Shown in pieces: positions 15,240-24,189 of a stretch of DNA of 58,575 nt. Under the pieces are notes generated by a model. That model saw nothing but the letters and a program-made list of their open reading frames with translations. It made no database searches and had not been told where the DNA came from. The stretch lies in contig JAQXIW010000072.1 of assembly GCA_029007985.1 (NCBI GenBank), forward strand, positions 1 to 58,575, given 5' to 3'. The stretch is from Oscillospiraceae bacterium. Its GTDB lineage: Bacteria; Bacillota; Clostridia; Oscillospirales; Ruminococcaceae. A program made the position numbers and the translations under genes. Positions within the stretch are counted from its first letter, which is position 1, and every line of letters starts with the position of its first letter.

Positions 15240-15282
15240 ATATATCCGATGACCGTTCAGTTCAATAATTTCGGTCGCCGTT

Positions 15283-15747
15283 CTATTTCCTTTCCCTGTT
15301 TTTTTCTCTCAAATTCTTAAAAAACGCGTCTAAAAGTGTGGAACATTCCTTTTCGCACACGCCTTGTATTGTCTGGAGTTTGTCGGACAGGCCGATATTT
15401 ATCATATTGATTTTGCCGCCCATTCCGCCGGCCTTAAAATCAATCAGCGAGTAGACGACGGTGTCTATGCGGCTGTTTATTATTGCGCCGGTGCACATTG
15501 TACAGGGCTCCAGCGTAACATAGAGGGTACAACCGTCCAATCGCCAGCTGCCCAAGGTCTTACACGCGGCGTCAATCGCGATAATTTCTGCGTGGAGCAG
15601 GGCATTTTGTTCCGTTTCTCGCCTGTTGCAGCCCTCGCCCACTATTTTGCCGTCCTTTACCACGACCGCCCCCACCGGCACTTCGCCCATGTCGTACCGC
15701 GTTTTTGCCAGCTCAACGGCGCGCATCATATAGTCTCTGTGTCTCAT
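15283..15747 (-). CDS. tadA: tRNA-specific adenosine deaminase
   Basis: A 154-residue zinc deaminase. The HAE motif is at about 53-55 and PCTMC at about 82-86, the zinc ligands and catalytic Glu of the family, with GEVPVGAVVV near the start. It converts A34 to inosine in tRNA-Arg(ACG). It lies 1 bp after the stop of the CPBP protease gene, so the two are co-transcribed. Confidence 0.95.
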   Translation of the reverse strand: MRHRDYMMRAVELAKTRYDMGEVPVGAVVVKDGKIVGEGCNRRETEQNALLHAEIIAIDAACKTLGSWRLDGCTLYVTLEPCTMCTGAIINSRIDTVVYSLIDFKAGGMGGKINMINIGLSDKLQTIQGVCEKECSTLLDAFFKNLREKNRERK

Positions 15748-15748
15748 A

Positions 15749-16666
15749 CTATCTCACCATATCCCGATAAAATTGCGGCAAAATCGTCATAAAACAGCCT
15801 ATTATCGCCAAGACGAATACCGGGCTCAAAAAAACCGTTTGGGCTTTCGCGCCCTTTTCATCGCTTTTAAGCGGAGAATAAATATTTATATTCTCTTTTT
15901 TCAGCGTGACTGTCGACGCAATCCCCAGCGAAATAATTACCAAAGTCATAAAAAATGTCATTGATTCCAGCGACTGCTTGCTCGCCGTCCGTGACATTGT
16001 CTGCATAAAGAAGGAATAGGCGTTGTTTGTCCGGTGCAGCCGCATGCTCATTTTTATATCGTCGCAATACAGATAAACGCATGCCAGCGTTACCCCGGCG
16101 CCGAAAATAGCCGGGAAGCTTTGCACCTTTGCGTGCATCAGCATAAACACGGCGGAGGACACCAAAACGGCGTATTTTCTGCCGTAGGGCTTTAACAAAT
16201 TCAGCACCAGGTATCTGATAAACAGCTCCTCGAAAAACGCCGGGGTGATGACGGAAAAGACAAAGTACAGAAAATATTCCGCAAAACCGCTCAAATCCGG
16301 CAAGGTCTCGGCGGCAAAGGCGACGCCGAATTTTTCCAAAATAATCAGCAGAGCGGAGTTGACAAAATTAAAAGCCAACAGCATAAACATGGAAAAAGCA
16401 ATGATTATTCCGGCTTTTTTGACGGAAAATGTCTTTTTGACCTCCGAATACAAATCCGGGTGAAAGTCGCACATATTCTCTATAAAGAATATAGGCAGCA
16501 CACAACACAAAATCAATGTCAGCGTACATATCGGTATCCATATTTTGTAATTTGCGTTCAAGCCGAACTTTGCGGCAAAATAAGGCAAATACGATCTGAT
16601 GAGCAAAAAAATTATCAGCGCGCCGCCGATCACATTGAGCCTGTATTTTAACGGTTGTTTTTTCAT
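15749..16666 (-). CDS. CPBP-family intramembrane metalloprotease
   Basis: A 305-residue protein with about eight membrane segments. The catalytic motif EELFIR (in FFEELFIRYLVL, about 143-154) and a second motif with histidine (FMLMHAK, about 173-179) mark the CPBP/CAAX-protease family. Members cleave within or near the membrane; in bacteria some serve in bacteriocin self-immunity or sensing, most are unassigned. The C-terminal half has an extra loop (about 205-240) before the last helices. GAGGA precedes the ATG. Confidence 0.85.
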   Translation of the reverse strand: MKKQPLKYRLNVIGGALIIFLLIRSYLPYFAAKFGLNANYKIWIPICTLTLILCCVLPIFFIENMCDFHPDLYSEVKKTFSVKKAGIIIAFSMFMLLAFNFVNSALLIILEKFGVAFAAETLPDLSGFAEYFLYFVFSVITPAFFEELFIRYLVLNLLKPYGRKYAVLVSSAVFMLMHAKVQSFPAIFGAGVTLACVYLYCDDIKMSMRLHRTNNAYSFFMQTMSRTASKQSLESMTFFMTLVIISLGIASTVTLKKENINIYSPLKSDEKGAKAQTVFLSPVFVLAIIGCFMTILPQFYRDMVR

Positions 16667-16746
16667 AATTCCTCGAATATAACTTTATAATTTTATTCTA
16701 TCATTTTTCTGATATTTTCTCAACGGTTTGCCGCCGTATAAGCATA

Positions 16747-16769
16747 AGAAAAAGAGCCTGCACGGGCTC
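16747..16769 (-). terminator. Terminator of the DUF3810 gene
   Basis: The stem AAGAGCC / GGCTCTT (16752-16758, 16765-16771) touches the stop codon and is followed on the minus strand by TTTTTCTTA. Confidence 0.75.
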
Positions 16770-17858
16770 TTATTTTAATCTCTGAAAATAATACATCGCA
16801 AGCAAATCCACAACCATACCGTAGGACTGCATGCCCTCGTTGACATCAAAAGATTGCAGATATTTTTCGTATATGCCGTCGGAAATTTCCACCGCTTTTT
16901 TGTTTTCTATCCTGTTGTAGTGCTCGGAGGAAGACACAATGTCGAATTTCAAGCTGTCGCCCCGATTTTGAATTATCTCCGTCGCCGCTTCGGGATTGAC
17001 TTTATAAAGAGCGTTAAAGCACCAAATAAAAGCGTGATAGTATCCGGAATAGACAAATTGTACATCGTCGCTTATCTCACAGGCGAGATACCCGGCAAAA
17101 TTTGCCTCGTCCTCACGGGCAAAAGCCATTCTGTGACCTATCTCGTGGCACATTGTCAGCGGCATGCTCCGGGAATAGACATATTCGGAGACATTGCTTT
17201 CCCCCGTTATGCAAACAAAAATCCCGGTAGTGCCTCGCATTGTGAATAGCCTGCCTGTGATGAGCTTTTTTACTCTGTCCGTCGAGCCGTCAAAAACGGG
17301 ATATTCCTTTGCCAGCTTTTCAAAGCAGTCGCCGGCTTGGAAAGACATTTTTTCAAAATCCACCGCCGCCAAGCCGTTTTCGTCCCTCTGTATTTTGTCG
17401 GCGTACTCGCTCGCCTTGTCCCTGAAATACACGGTCATTTCACAAAGCTGTGACGGCGTGTATTGACATTCGGTGAGGCCGAGCCTTGACGCCATAGACG
17501 GCGCGTAATAGTTTAGCCCCCAGACATTCACAAAGATAAAAACAAGACTGCACACGCAGAGCAGCGCCTGTGCCGGCCGCAAGACTGCCTGTCGTCTTTT
17601 GAATTTTCGGGCAAAATTCATCGCCGTCAGCACAATCAGCAAGAGGGCGATTATCTCCCACAAATCAAAGGGTGTGAAAGAAGTCAGCCTTGCAAAAAAG
17701 CCGACCGCTTTTTTTGAAAAATCAGTATAGACTGAGAAAAACCGCTCCTTATAATTTTTTGCAATATAGGTGTTTAACCGGGTGACGCCCAGCAAAAGAG
17801 TGGATATTCCGACGCAAAAAAGAGAATGCGTCGCAGAGCGTTTATTGTTCTTTTGCAT
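16770..17858 (-). CDS. DUF3810 membrane-anchored metallopeptidase-like protein
   Basis: A 362-residue protein. Three hydrophobic segments come first (about 12-28, 62-81, 98-118), then a soluble domain on the outer side. It carries a zincin-type motif HEIGHRMAF (about 227-235) followed by EDEANF about 4 residues later, as in gluzincin-like DUF3810 proteins. It is probably an extracytosolic zinc peptidase of unknown target. AAAGGG precedes ATG 17858. It is the second gene after the small hypothetical gene, 22 bp away. Confidence 0.82.
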   Translation of the reverse strand: MQKNNKRSATHSLFCVGISTLLLGVTRLNTYIAKNYKERFFSVYTDFSKKAVGFFARLTSFTPFDLWEIIALLLIVLTAMNFARKFKRRQAVLRPAQALLCVCSLVFIFVNVWGLNYYAPSMASRLGLTECQYTPSQLCEMTVYFRDKASEYADKIQRDENGLAAVDFEKMSFQAGDCFEKLAKEYPVFDGSTDRVKKLITGRLFTMRGTTGIFVCITGESNVSEYVYSRSMPLTMCHEIGHRMAFAREDEANFAGYLACEISDDVQFVYSGYYHAFIWCFNALYKVNPEAATEIIQNRGDSLKFDIVSSSEHYNRIENKKAVEISDGIYEKYLQSFDVNEGMQSYGMVVDLLAMYYFQRLK

Positions 17859-17880
17859 AACGATACCCTTTCTTTTGCTG

Positions 17881-18186
17881 TCAGTCGTACAAATCCTCTA
17901 AATCGTACACCGATTTATAGTCGAGACAGAGCTTTTTTGCCCTGTTGTAAATTTTGAGCTCGTGGCTGTTTGCGCCGTAGATGTCGGCTAATGCAGCTGT
18001 GAGAGAATTGTCTTTTACTCTTTTTGCCAGGGAATTAGCCTTGGAGATAAAATATGAAAAATTCCACCGGGAAACATCGCCCCTGTAACAAGTATCCGGA
18101 ATAGATTGGGGGTTGTCTATTCTGTCAGCCAATTCTTTAGCCGTTTTTATCAGCACATCCGCCTCTGTGATAATTTTTTCGTCCAC
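17881..18186 (-). CDS. Small hypothetical protein
   Basis: A 101-residue soluble, helical, charged protein that I do not recognise. GAGGTG lies 5 nt before a GTG start at 18186, and coding spacing to the DUF3810 gene is short, so it is likely real. It has no cysteine pair, membrane segment or known motif; the end is acidic (YDLEDLYD). Confidence 0.6.
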   Translation of the reverse strand: MDEKIITEADVLIKTAKELADRIDNPQSIPDTCYRGDVSRWNFSYFISKANSLAKRVKDNSLTAALADIYGANSHELKIYNRAKKLCLDYKSVYDLEDLYD

Positions 18187-18230
18187 AATATCACCTCGGG
18201 ATAAGTATATATCAAATTTAGGAAAAATGC

Positions 18231-18264
18231 AAAAAGAAAAGGGAACAAGATAAATCTTGTCCCC
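18231..18264 (-). terminator. Terminator of tRNA-Lys(TTT)
   Basis: An 11-bp stem with one G-U pair (18241-18251, 18254-18264) and a tight loop, followed by TTTTCTTTTT on the minus strand. Confidence 0.85.
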
Positions 18265-18265
18265 A

Positions 18266-18341
18266 TGGTGAGCTATCGGGGATTCGAACCCCGGACCCTT
18301 TGATTAAAAGTCAAATGCTCTGCCAACTGAGCTAATAACTC
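18266..18341 (-). tRNA. tRNA-Lys (anticodon TTT)
   Basis: A 76-nt cloverleaf on the minus strand. The acceptor stem is GAGTTAT/ATAGCTC with one T-G pair, A discriminator and encoded CCA. The anticodon loop CTTTTAA gives TTT, reading AAA and AAG. The T arm GGGGTTCGAATCCCC is intact. Confidence 0.97.
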
Positions 18342-18363
18342 ATACACTTTATTAAGCCTGTAT

Positions 18364-18392
18364 ATTATACAAAACTAATATGTTTTTGTCAA
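18364..18392 (-). promoter_or_regulatory. Promoter of tRNA-Lys(TTT)
   Basis: Consensus on the minus strand: TTGACA (18387-18392), 17 bp, TATAAT (18364-18369), about 22 bp before the tRNA. Confidence 0.88.
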
Positions 18393-18554
18393 TACCTTTT
18401 TTGAAATTTTTCAGCAATTTGCCGCCGGGCAAAACGGTGGGATTGCATTTATTCTTTTACAGCCGGACAACTGAGCGGTATATGTTTTCGGCTTTCGCCG
18501 ACAGATGACGAATTGCGTTTCCGAGCCTAACGGCCAAACGCCTGAAATTGCGGT

Positions 18555-18587
18555 AATAAAAATTAAAAGTCACACCGAAGTGTGACT
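18555..18587 (-). terminator. Terminator of initiator tRNA
   Basis: An 8-bp stem AGTCACAC / GTGTGACT with a TTCG loop (18568-18575, 18580-18587), then TTTAATTTTT on the minus strand. Confidence 0.85.
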
Positions 18588-18588
18588 G

Positions 18589-18666
<78 letters not shown>

Positions 18667-18689
18667 ATATATCGCTTATTGCACTACAA

Positions 18690-18718
18690 AGTATAACAAA
18701 TAATTTTATATTTGTCAA
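18690..18718 (-). promoter_or_regulatory. Promoter of initiator tRNA
   Basis: On the minus strand TTGACA (18713-18718), 17 bp and TATACT (18690-18695), about 24 bp before the tRNA. Confidence 0.85.
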
Positions 18719-18802
18719 TACCTTTTATATGCGTCGGCGTACTTTCATTGATTTTTCATAAATCTGTGGTATATTATAATCAGAAAAATGGCGGAGGCCG
18801 AT

Positions 18803-19258
18803 ATGAAAACCAGACTGTATACGCATTTACATAAATTCAACAGATACGCGGCACGGCGATTCGGCGCAGACTTTCTGTGTGCGGTTATCATAGCCGCCTA
18901 TTTTGTCGGGGGTCTGATTAACGCATTGTTGCTCAGGCACATAATCCGTCTTTACTTCGGCGGCACTTATCTGATCAGCAAATATGTCAGCCGACGGATA
19001 AACACGGTATGTAAAAGACTGTTCCGCAAAGAGATAAAAAAGCACCGCATATCTGCTGTTTCGAGTGAAATCGCAGAAACCGGGCAGAGTATTTCCGGCG
19101 AAAGCGCAGAACGGACTGCATGCACGGCGAAAAAATCGGCTCTGTTGCAAGAGTTAAGGTCTTTGATAAAAGGAGAACTGAACGCGGGGAAAATTTTATC
19201 CGCAATACCCCAAAGAATAAAAAGCGAATACAGAATATTGAGAAACAGCCTTGTATAA
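18803..19258 (+). CDS. Small membrane-anchored hypothetical protein
   Basis: A 151-residue basic protein that I do not recognise. Residues 24-50 are hydrophobic (FLCAVIIAAYFVGGLINALLL) and flanked by Arg/Lys-rich stretches. The C-terminal half is charged and helical. The start is ATG 18803 with GGAGG at 18792-18796; an ATG at 18788 is in frame but precedes that site. TATAAT lies just upstream. The gene ends inside its own terminator stem. Confidence 0.6.
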   Translation: MKTRLYTHLHKFNRYAARRFGADFLCAVIIAAYFVGGLINALLLRHIIRLYFGGTYLISKYVSRRINTVCKRLFRKEIKKHRISAVSSEIAETGQSISGESAERTACTAKKSALLQELRSLIKGELNAGKILSAIPQRIKSEYRILRNSLV

Positions 19259-19275
19259 AGGCTGTTTTATTTTGA
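19243..19275 (+). terminator. Terminator overlapping the end of the small membrane protein gene
   Basis: A 10-bp stem AAACAGCCTT / AAGGCTGTTT (19243-19252, 19258-19267) spans the stop codon and runs into TTATTTTGATTTT. Confidence 0.8.
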
Positions 19276-19330
19276 TTTTATGTCGGATATCCTGACAAGG
19301 TTGCCTTGCTTAATTTATCTAAACAATGTA

Positions 19331-19352
19331 AGGGACGATGTCCACATCGTCC
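19331..19352. repeat. GGGACGATGT palindromic unit, copy 1
   Basis: A near-perfect inverted repeat, GGGACGATGT and its complement ACATCGTCCC around CC. It is the short form, without the flanking homology of copies 2 and 3. Confidence 0.75.
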
Positions 19353-19440
19353 CGTAAATATTATTTGTATCTTGATTTGCGAAATTTTCGTCTTTTGTGT
19401 GTAGAAAAATTGCCGCAAGCCAAGACGGAGAGAGAACTAA

Positions 19441-19530
19441 ATAATATCAAATTTGTTGCCAAAACAGTTATAATATAGTTTTATTCTTAAATAATATGCG
19501 GGACGATGTGGGCATCGTCCCCTACGATAA
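19441..19530. repeat. Long repeat, copy 2 of the GGGACGATGT family
   Basis: About 90 bp closely matching 19637-19728. Both contain CCAAAA-AGTTAT-ATAT-GTTTT, then TTAAATAA, then the palindrome (19500-19521) and CCTACGATAAA. Confidence 0.75.
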
Positions 19531-19575
19531 AATATTTTCGTCATATATGTTTTTTGAAAACAAAAAATTAAAGCA

Positions 19576-19628
19576 AGCCTCCATCTGATGAGGGAGGTGG
19601 CAAAAATCTCTGATTTTTGACGGAGGGA
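19576..19628. repeat. Double-hairpin repeat unit
   Basis: GCCTCC pairs with GGGAGG across a short loop, then AAAAATC pairs with GATTTTT. It sits between the two long copies of the GGGACGATGT repeat. Confidence 0.55.
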
Positions 19629-19636
19629 GATAAAAA

Positions 19637-19728
19637 ATAACAATAAATTTTTTACCAAAATAGTTATCATATGGTTTTTATCGTTAAATAACATTCGGGA
19701 CGATGTGGGCATCGTCCCCTACGATAAA
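19637..19728. repeat. Long repeat, copy 3 of the GGGACGATGT family
   Basis: Direct repeat of 19441-19530 with scattered mismatches outside the palindrome (19697-19718), and identical inside it and in the CCTACGATAAA flank. Confidence 0.75.
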
Positions 19729-19804
19729 TAGGCTGTATTTCTGTTACAGCGTGTGCATATTTTCTAAAACTACCCCTCAGTCAGAACTCCGTTTTGACAG
19801 GTCT

Positions 19805-19823
19805 CGCCTGTCGGCTCGGTCGG
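19805..19823. repeat. 19-bp direct repeat, copy 1
   Basis: CGCCTGTCGGCTCGGTCGG, found again unchanged at 20014-20032. Confidence 0.7.
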
Positions 19824-20013
19824 GGCTTTTGCTTCACAAAGGTGTCCACCGGACACCCGCATCCCCTCAAAAGGTAAGCCTTTCCTGATCATATTATTGA
19901 CTATATTATAATGTTGATTTGGTCGGTGCTATTCAATCCCCCAGTCACGATTTCATCGTGACAGCCCCCTTTATCCAAAAGGGGCCTTTCTCAACCTTTT
20001 TATCTTATAAAAC

Positions 20014-20032
20014 CGCCTGTCGGCTCGGTCGG
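20014..20032. repeat. 19-bp direct repeat, copy 2
   Basis: Exact match to 19805-19823 in the same orientation, about 209 bp away. Confidence 0.7.
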
Positions 20033-20122
20033 TGATTTGGATATAAAATATAGGGGACAGAGATAGTATTATCGCCGCATAAAATTCACGGTTTTTCCGT
20101 CAAAAAAGCCGTCGGTGTGCAA

Positions 20123-20149
20123 CAAAAAGGCGGCTGTTCGCCGCCCTTT
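20123..20149 (-). terminator. Terminator of the acidic membrane protein gene
   Basis: The GC-rich stem AAAGGCGGC / GCCGCCCTTT (20126-20134, 20140-20149) is followed on the minus strand by TTTTTG, 12 bp past the stop. Confidence 0.8.
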
Positions 20150-20160
20150 GTCAACTATGT

Positions 20161-20733
20161 TTATTTTTCGTCTTTTTTGTCTTCGATGATTTCCTTTACA
20201 TCGGTGTAGAGTTTTACCGCCCGCTCGGCAACGGTTGAGCCGACTTCCTCGGCTTTGTCAAATGCCGTGTCCGCAAACTCCGTGGCTTTATCGCAGAAAT
20301 CCGATACGGTGCCCTTGATTTCGTCCATTTTTTCTTCGCCGGCATAGGCTGTGACCTTCTTTTCGGCGGCTTCCGCAACGGTTTTTGCAAATTTCATCGC
20401 CTCATCGGCAACGGCCTTTATGCTTTCCCGTACCTGTGCGGAGTCTTCCTTTGTATCGGTTTCTTTTTCAGCCTCTTTTTCACACTCTGTCTCGGCGGCC
20501 TCTTCCTTTTCGGTCTCCTCGACTTTTTCTTCTTTCTTTTCTTCTTCTGCTTCCTTTTTCAGACCGGCGGCCTCGTAGACTTCGTCTTCATAGGCTTTTT
20601 CCTCGTCGAGAATGATGTCGGAATATTCCTTTCTGTCGGTGTCCTTCAGCTTTTTGTAAACATAGTAGCTGGCCGCGCCGAATGTTGCGCCGGCTGCCGC
20701 AAGAACCGCAAAACCCGCAAGTAAATTTTTCAT
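20161..20733 (-). CDS. Membrane-anchored acidic coiled-coil protein (YtxH-like layout)
   Basis: A 190-residue protein. One N-terminal membrane segment (about 3-23, LLAGFAVLAAAGATFGAASY) is followed by YKKLKD. A strongly acidic Glu/Lys stretch (about 55-97) and a helical Ala/Glu/Lys repeat region (about 105-185) complete it, with hydrophobic residues spaced as in amphipathic helices. The layout resembles YtxH or late-embryogenesis-like stress proteins, but no specific family is proven. The start ATG 20733 has AAGGAG at 8 nt. Confidence 0.7.
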   Translation of the reverse strand: MKNLLAGFAVLAAAGATFGAASYYVYKKLKDTDRKEYSDIILDEEKAYEDEVYEAAGLKKEAEEEKKEEKVEETEKEEAAETECEKEAEKETDTKEDSAQVRESIKAVADEAMKFAKTVAEAAEKKVTAYAGEEKMDEIKGTVSDFCDKATEFADTAFDKAEEVGSTVAERAVKLYTDVKEIIEDKKDEK

Positions 20734-20839
20734 ATCATATTCTCCTTTATATCGCCCGAGGGCGTTATTGTTTAATTTCACAATTACATTATATCACCTT
20801 TTGCGTGTAATACAAATGAAATTTTTGTGTTTCACCTAA

Positions 20840-20868
20840 TTGACACAAACTGCCTGTTGTACTATAAT
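20840..20868 (+). promoter_or_regulatory. Promoter of the YczE/YitT-family gene
   Basis: Perfect consensus: TTGACA (20840-20845), 17 bp, TATAAT (20863-20868), about 40 bp before the start. Confidence 0.88.
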
Positions 20869-20909
20869 ATCTTTCAGTGTGTAAAAAAATAGAAAAAGAA
20901 AAGGTGAAA

Positions 20910-21521
20910 ATGTTGAAAACTTCTGTAAAAAAATACTCAATAATTACTCTGTCACAGATTATAGTCGGTATCGGCGTGGGCTTTGTGGTAATAAGCGGAA
21001 TGGGTAACGACCCGTTGGGCGTAATGGTATCGGGAATATCAAAACAGACCGGCGTTTCTTTCGGCACAGTGAGTAATCTTGTCGCTCTGACAATAGTTTT
21101 GTTTATGCTTTTATTTTACCGCAAAAGGCTGTCGCTGACCACACTGATATCTGCCCTTGTCATCGGGTGGACGGTCGACCCGGTGGTTTCGCTGCTGTCG
21201 GGCTTTAATGTACCGGTGATTGTGAACAATGTAATTTACCCGATTGTGGGCTGCCTGATTATATCGATCGGCGTGGGAATGTGTCTGGCGATGAATTACG
21301 GCGCCGCCTCCACGGATAACTTGATTTTGATGATATGCGACTTGACAAACAAACCGTATTCCTTTGCCTGCACTCTGTGCTACATCGTATTTTTTGCCAT
21401 AGGCTTTGTTTTGAAAGGCGTTTGGGGATATGTGACACTCTTATCAATTTTACTCAACGGCAGACTGATAGATTTCTTTACAAAACAGTTCGATTGGCTC
21501 AACAGATGGACGGAAGCGTAA
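20910..21521 (+). CDS. YczE/YyaS/YitT-family membrane protein
   Basis: A 203-residue protein with five or six membrane segments. Family marks are GIGVGFVVISGMGNDPLGVM at about 20-40, the later GMCLAMNYGAASTDNLIL and an ending FDWLNRW. The family's role is unknown; a transport role has been proposed for some members. AAGGTG precedes ATG 20910, and an earlier in-frame start overlaps the promoter. It is a single gene with a strong promoter and terminator. Confidence 0.82.
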   Translation: MLKTSVKKYSIITLSQIIVGIGVGFVVISGMGNDPLGVMVSGISKQTGVSFGTVSNLVALTIVLFMLLFYRKRLSLTTLISALVIGWTVDPVVSLLSGFNVPVIVNNVIYPIVGCLIISIGVGMCLAMNYGAASTDNLILMICDLTNKPYSFACTLCYIVFFAIGFVLKGVWGYVTLLSILLNGRLIDFFTKQFDWLNRWTEA

Positions 21522-21533
21522 TAACTGCAAAAT

Positions 21534-21562
21534 AATATGCACCCGATAGGGTGCATATTTTT
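21534..21562 (+). terminator. Bidirectional terminator between the YczE-family gene and ftsH
   Basis: An 11-bp perfect stem AATATGCACCC / GGGTGCATATT with a GATA loop and T's on both outer sides. It lies between two converging stops. Confidence 0.9.
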
Positions 21563-21563
21563 G

Positions 21564-23630
21564 TTATTGATTGTTATCGTCCCGCGGTTTGTTTTCCGCC
21601 GAAGCGTCTGTTGTGTCTTCACTGACAATGCTTGCATCGGTCGGCGTTTCGGCCGTTTCCGCCGGCAATGCCGTGCCGTCGGTCTGTGCCGTGTTAATTT
21701 CAGCCGGTGTTTCGGCGACATCTGTCGGCGCCGTTTCGACCGAGGCTGTATCTGCCGGTGTTTTTGGAGCGGTGATGACTTTAATTTCGTCCGCCGGGTT
21801 GTAGTCGTCCGCCATAAGCCGAGCGAATCTCTCGCCGGATATTTTCTCGTATTTCATGAGTTCTTCAGCAACGATGTGCAGTTTATCCACATGAGTCGAG
21901 AGAATATCCATACATTTTTTGTAGCCTTCGTCGACGAGAGCTCTTACCTCCTCGTCAATTACGCCGGCGACATTTTCCGAATAGCCCTTGCCCTGTGTGT
22001 AGTCTCTGCCCAGGAAGGTCTGGTCAGGGTTGTTTGAGTACACCACATTGCCCAGCCTGTCGGAGAAGCCGTAGCGAGTGACCATGGCTCTGGCGACGGC
22101 GGTGACTCTTTCGATGTCGTTTGAGGCGCCTGTCGAAATGTCGTCGAGAATGAGAGCCTCTGCGCAGCGGCCGCCGAGAAGAGTGATGATTTCCTCTTTC
22201 ATCTCTGTCTTGGTTGTGTAGTTGGAATCGTGTTCAGGGAGAGACAGCGTATAACCGCCCGCCTGACCGCGAGGGATGATGGAAATTTCTTTTACCGGAT
22301 CGGAGGTCGGGCAATACCAGTGAGCCACCGCGTGTCCCGCCTCGTGGTAGGATACGAGTTTCTTTTCAGCCGGTGTGACAACCTTTGACTTCTTTTCAGG
22401 GCCGGCAATAACCTTTATGGTGGCAAGCTCGATTTCGTTCTGTGTGATAGCCTTTTTGCCGAGCTTTGCAGCCATAAGGGCGGCCTCGTTTACCAGGTTT
22501 TCCAAATCGGCGCCGGTGAAGCCCGGGGTGGACTGCGCGATTGAACGGATATTTACATCAGGTCCGACAGGCTTGTTTTTGAAATGGACTTTCAAGACTT
22601 CTTCTCTGCCCTTTATGTCAGGCGCACCGACATAAATCTGTCTGTCAAAACGACCTGCACGCAGCAGTGCTTTATCCAATATATCCGCGCGGTTAGTCGC
22701 CGCCATGACGATAACGCCCTCGTTCGCGCCGAAGCCGTCCATCTCTACAAGGAGCTGGTTGAGAGTCTGTTCTCTTTCGTCCTGTCCGCCGCCGAGACCT
22801 GCGCCTCTCTGACGGCCGACGGCGTCGATTTCGTCTATGAATATAATCGACGGCGCCCGTTTTTTGGCTTTTTCAAACAAGTCTCTGACGCGGGACGCAC
22901 CTACACCGACATAGAGCTCGATGAAGTCCGAGCCGGAAATAGAGAAGAACGGCACGCCCGCCTCGCCGGCTGTTGCCTTTGCAAGCAGGGTTTTACCTGT
23001 ACCCGGAGGGCCCACGAGCAGCACGCCTTTCGGGATTCTTGCACCGAGAGAATTGAATTTGTTAGGATTTTTAAGGAAGTCGACAATTTCGACGAGTTCT
23101 TCCTTTTCTTCGTCCGCGCCTGCCACATCGGCGAATGTCTTTTTTGTTGTCAGTGAACCGGCGTCCTTTGTCTTTGCTCTGCCCACCGACATACCTTTTG
23201 CGCCGTTGGACTGATTGTACATCATGTAGAACAAAAAGCCCATAAAGCCGAACATAATAATATACGGTACAATGCTTATCCACGCCGGCATCGTCGTCGG
23301 GGTGACCCAGTTGTACTCCATAGGGGCAGACGGATTCATCGCGTTGTATTCCTCGACATACGGGTCGATTTTTTCGATGAAGGTGTACACATCCGGCACT
23401 TTATATACCTGCACCTCGTCGCCGGTGTCGACCGTTGTGAATTTCAGCGTGCCGTTGCCCATATTCAGCTCATACTTTGTAACCTGATGAGTTTTGAAAA
23501 GGTCTACGACTTCGCTGGTGATATATTCGCTGGAGGTGGAATTTTTAGTGCTGAGCAAAACTGCCATCAAAATCAGCACCAAAAGAATACCTATCAGCGA
23601 CGATTGTTTTCTTTTGTTGTTTTTTTCCAA
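21564..23630 (-). CDS. ftsH: ATP-dependent zinc metalloprotease FtsH
   Basis: A 688-residue protein. Two membrane segments (11-27 and 117-137) flank a small outer domain. The AAA module has Walker A GPPGTGKT (207-214), Walker B IIFIDEID (262-269) and the second region of homology with RAGRFDR; the zinc protease motif HEAGH is at 429-433. It degrades membrane and short-lived proteins. The last 65 or so residues are low-complexity Thr/Ala/Pro/Glu and acidic, longer than in most FtsH. It is the last gene of rplI-dnaB-tilS-hpt-ftsH, the Firmicutes order. Confidence 0.97.
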   Translation of the reverse strand: MEKNNKRKQSSLIGILLVLILMAVLLSTKNSTSSEYITSEVVDLFKTHQVTKYELNMGNGTLKFTTVDTGDEVQVYKVPDVYTFIEKIDPYVEEYNAMNPSAPMEYNWVTPTTMPAWISIVPYIIMFGFMGFLFYMMYNQSNGAKGMSVGRAKTKDAGSLTTKKTFADVAGADEEKEELVEIVDFLKNPNKFNSLGARIPKGVLLVGPPGTGKTLLAKATAGEAGVPFFSISGSDFIELYVGVGASRVRDLFEKAKKRAPSIIFIDEIDAVGRQRGAGLGGGQDEREQTLNQLLVEMDGFGANEGVIVMAATNRADILDKALLRAGRFDRQIYVGAPDIKGREEVLKVHFKNKPVGPDVNIRSIAQSTPGFTGADLENLVNEAALMAAKLGKKAITQNEIELATIKVIAGPEKKSKVVTPAEKKLVSYHEAGHAVAHWYCPTSDPVKEISIIPRGQAGGYTLSLPEHDSNYTTKTEMKEEIITLLGGRCAEALILDDISTGASNDIERVTAVARAMVTRYGFSDRLGNVVYSNNPDQTFLGRDYTQGKGYSENVAGVIDEEVRALVDEGYKKCMDILSTHVDKLHIVAEELMKYEKISGERFARLMADDYNPADEIKVITAPKTPADTASVETAPTDVAETPAEINTAQTDGTALPAETAETPTDASIVSEDTTDASAENKPRDDNNQ

Positions 23631-23649
23631 AACGGCTCTCCTTTTTCTC

Positions 23650-24189
23650 TTATTTCATATATATCTCAGGTTTGAGAACGCCGATACACGGTACATTGCG
23701 GTACTTTTCGTCGTAATCAAGACCGTAGCCGACCACAAATTTGTCCTCGATTTCCGCGCCGATATACTTGGCGGTAACATCGGCAACACGGCGGCTCGGT
23801 TTGTCGAGCAATGTGGCTATTTGCAGGCTGTTCGGGTTTCTTTTGAGCAAAAGCTCCGAAACGAATTTAAGAGTGTTGCCTGTGTCGAGAATGTCCTCGA
23901 CAATTAAAATGTCCTTGCCCTCGAGAGGAACATCGACATCCTTGATGATTTTAACGTTGCCCGACGATGTAACGCCGGAACCGTAGGACGAAACGACCAT
24001 AAAATCTATTTCACACGGAATGTCCAAAGCTCTCATCAGGTCTGTGAGAAATACCACCGAGCCTTTGAGTATGCCTATCATATAAAGCTTTTTGTCTTTG
24101 TAATCCCGGCTAATCTGTTTTGCCACTCTGTTTACAATTTCTTTAAGTTCTTCTTCGCTGAGAAGAATTTCCCGCATATCATTTATCAT
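23650..24189 (-). CDS. hpt: Hypoxanthine phosphoribosyltransferase
   Basis: A 179-residue enzyme. The PRPP loop is [14 protein letters not shown], preceded by the flexible loop [11 protein letters not shown] and followed by [16 protein letters not shown]. It salvages hypoxanthine and guanine to IMP and GMP. The start is ATG 24189 after GGGAG (7 nt), overlapping the end of tilS; the longer frame to 24207 has no ribosome site. The tilS-hpt-ftsH linkage is classic in Firmicutes. Confidence 0.95.
   Translation of the reverse strand: MINDMREILLSEEELKEIVNRVAKQISRDYKDKKLYMIGILKGSVVFLTDLMRALDIPCEIDFMVVSSYGSGVTSSGNVKIIKDVDVPLEGKDILIVEDILDTGNTLKFVSELLLKRNPNSLQIATLLDKPSRRVADVTAKYIGAEIEDKFVVGYGLDYDEKYRNVPCIGVLKPEIYMK

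Larger units (their letters stand above)
19276..20122. repeat. Non-coding region filled with short dispersed repeats
   Basis: About 850 bp without a credible gene. It is a mosaic of palindromic units: three GGGACGATGT...CATCGTCCC hairpins, a GCCTCC...GGGAGGTGGC unit, a GTCACGAT/ATCGTGAC hairpin (19944-19962) and two copies of one 19-base string. It resembles the REP/MITE-like debris common in gut Clostridia. Reading frames inside are short and lack ribosome sites. Confidence 0.75.

Noticed and set aside
19331..19728. The repeated GGGACGATGT units as a CRISPR array.
   Set aside because: Only three copies, uneven spacing, no unique spacers of constant length, and no cas genes.
19437..19888. 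Short frames of 60-90 codons in the repeat cluster.
   Set aside because: They run through palindromic repeats, lack ribosome sites and share no family motif.
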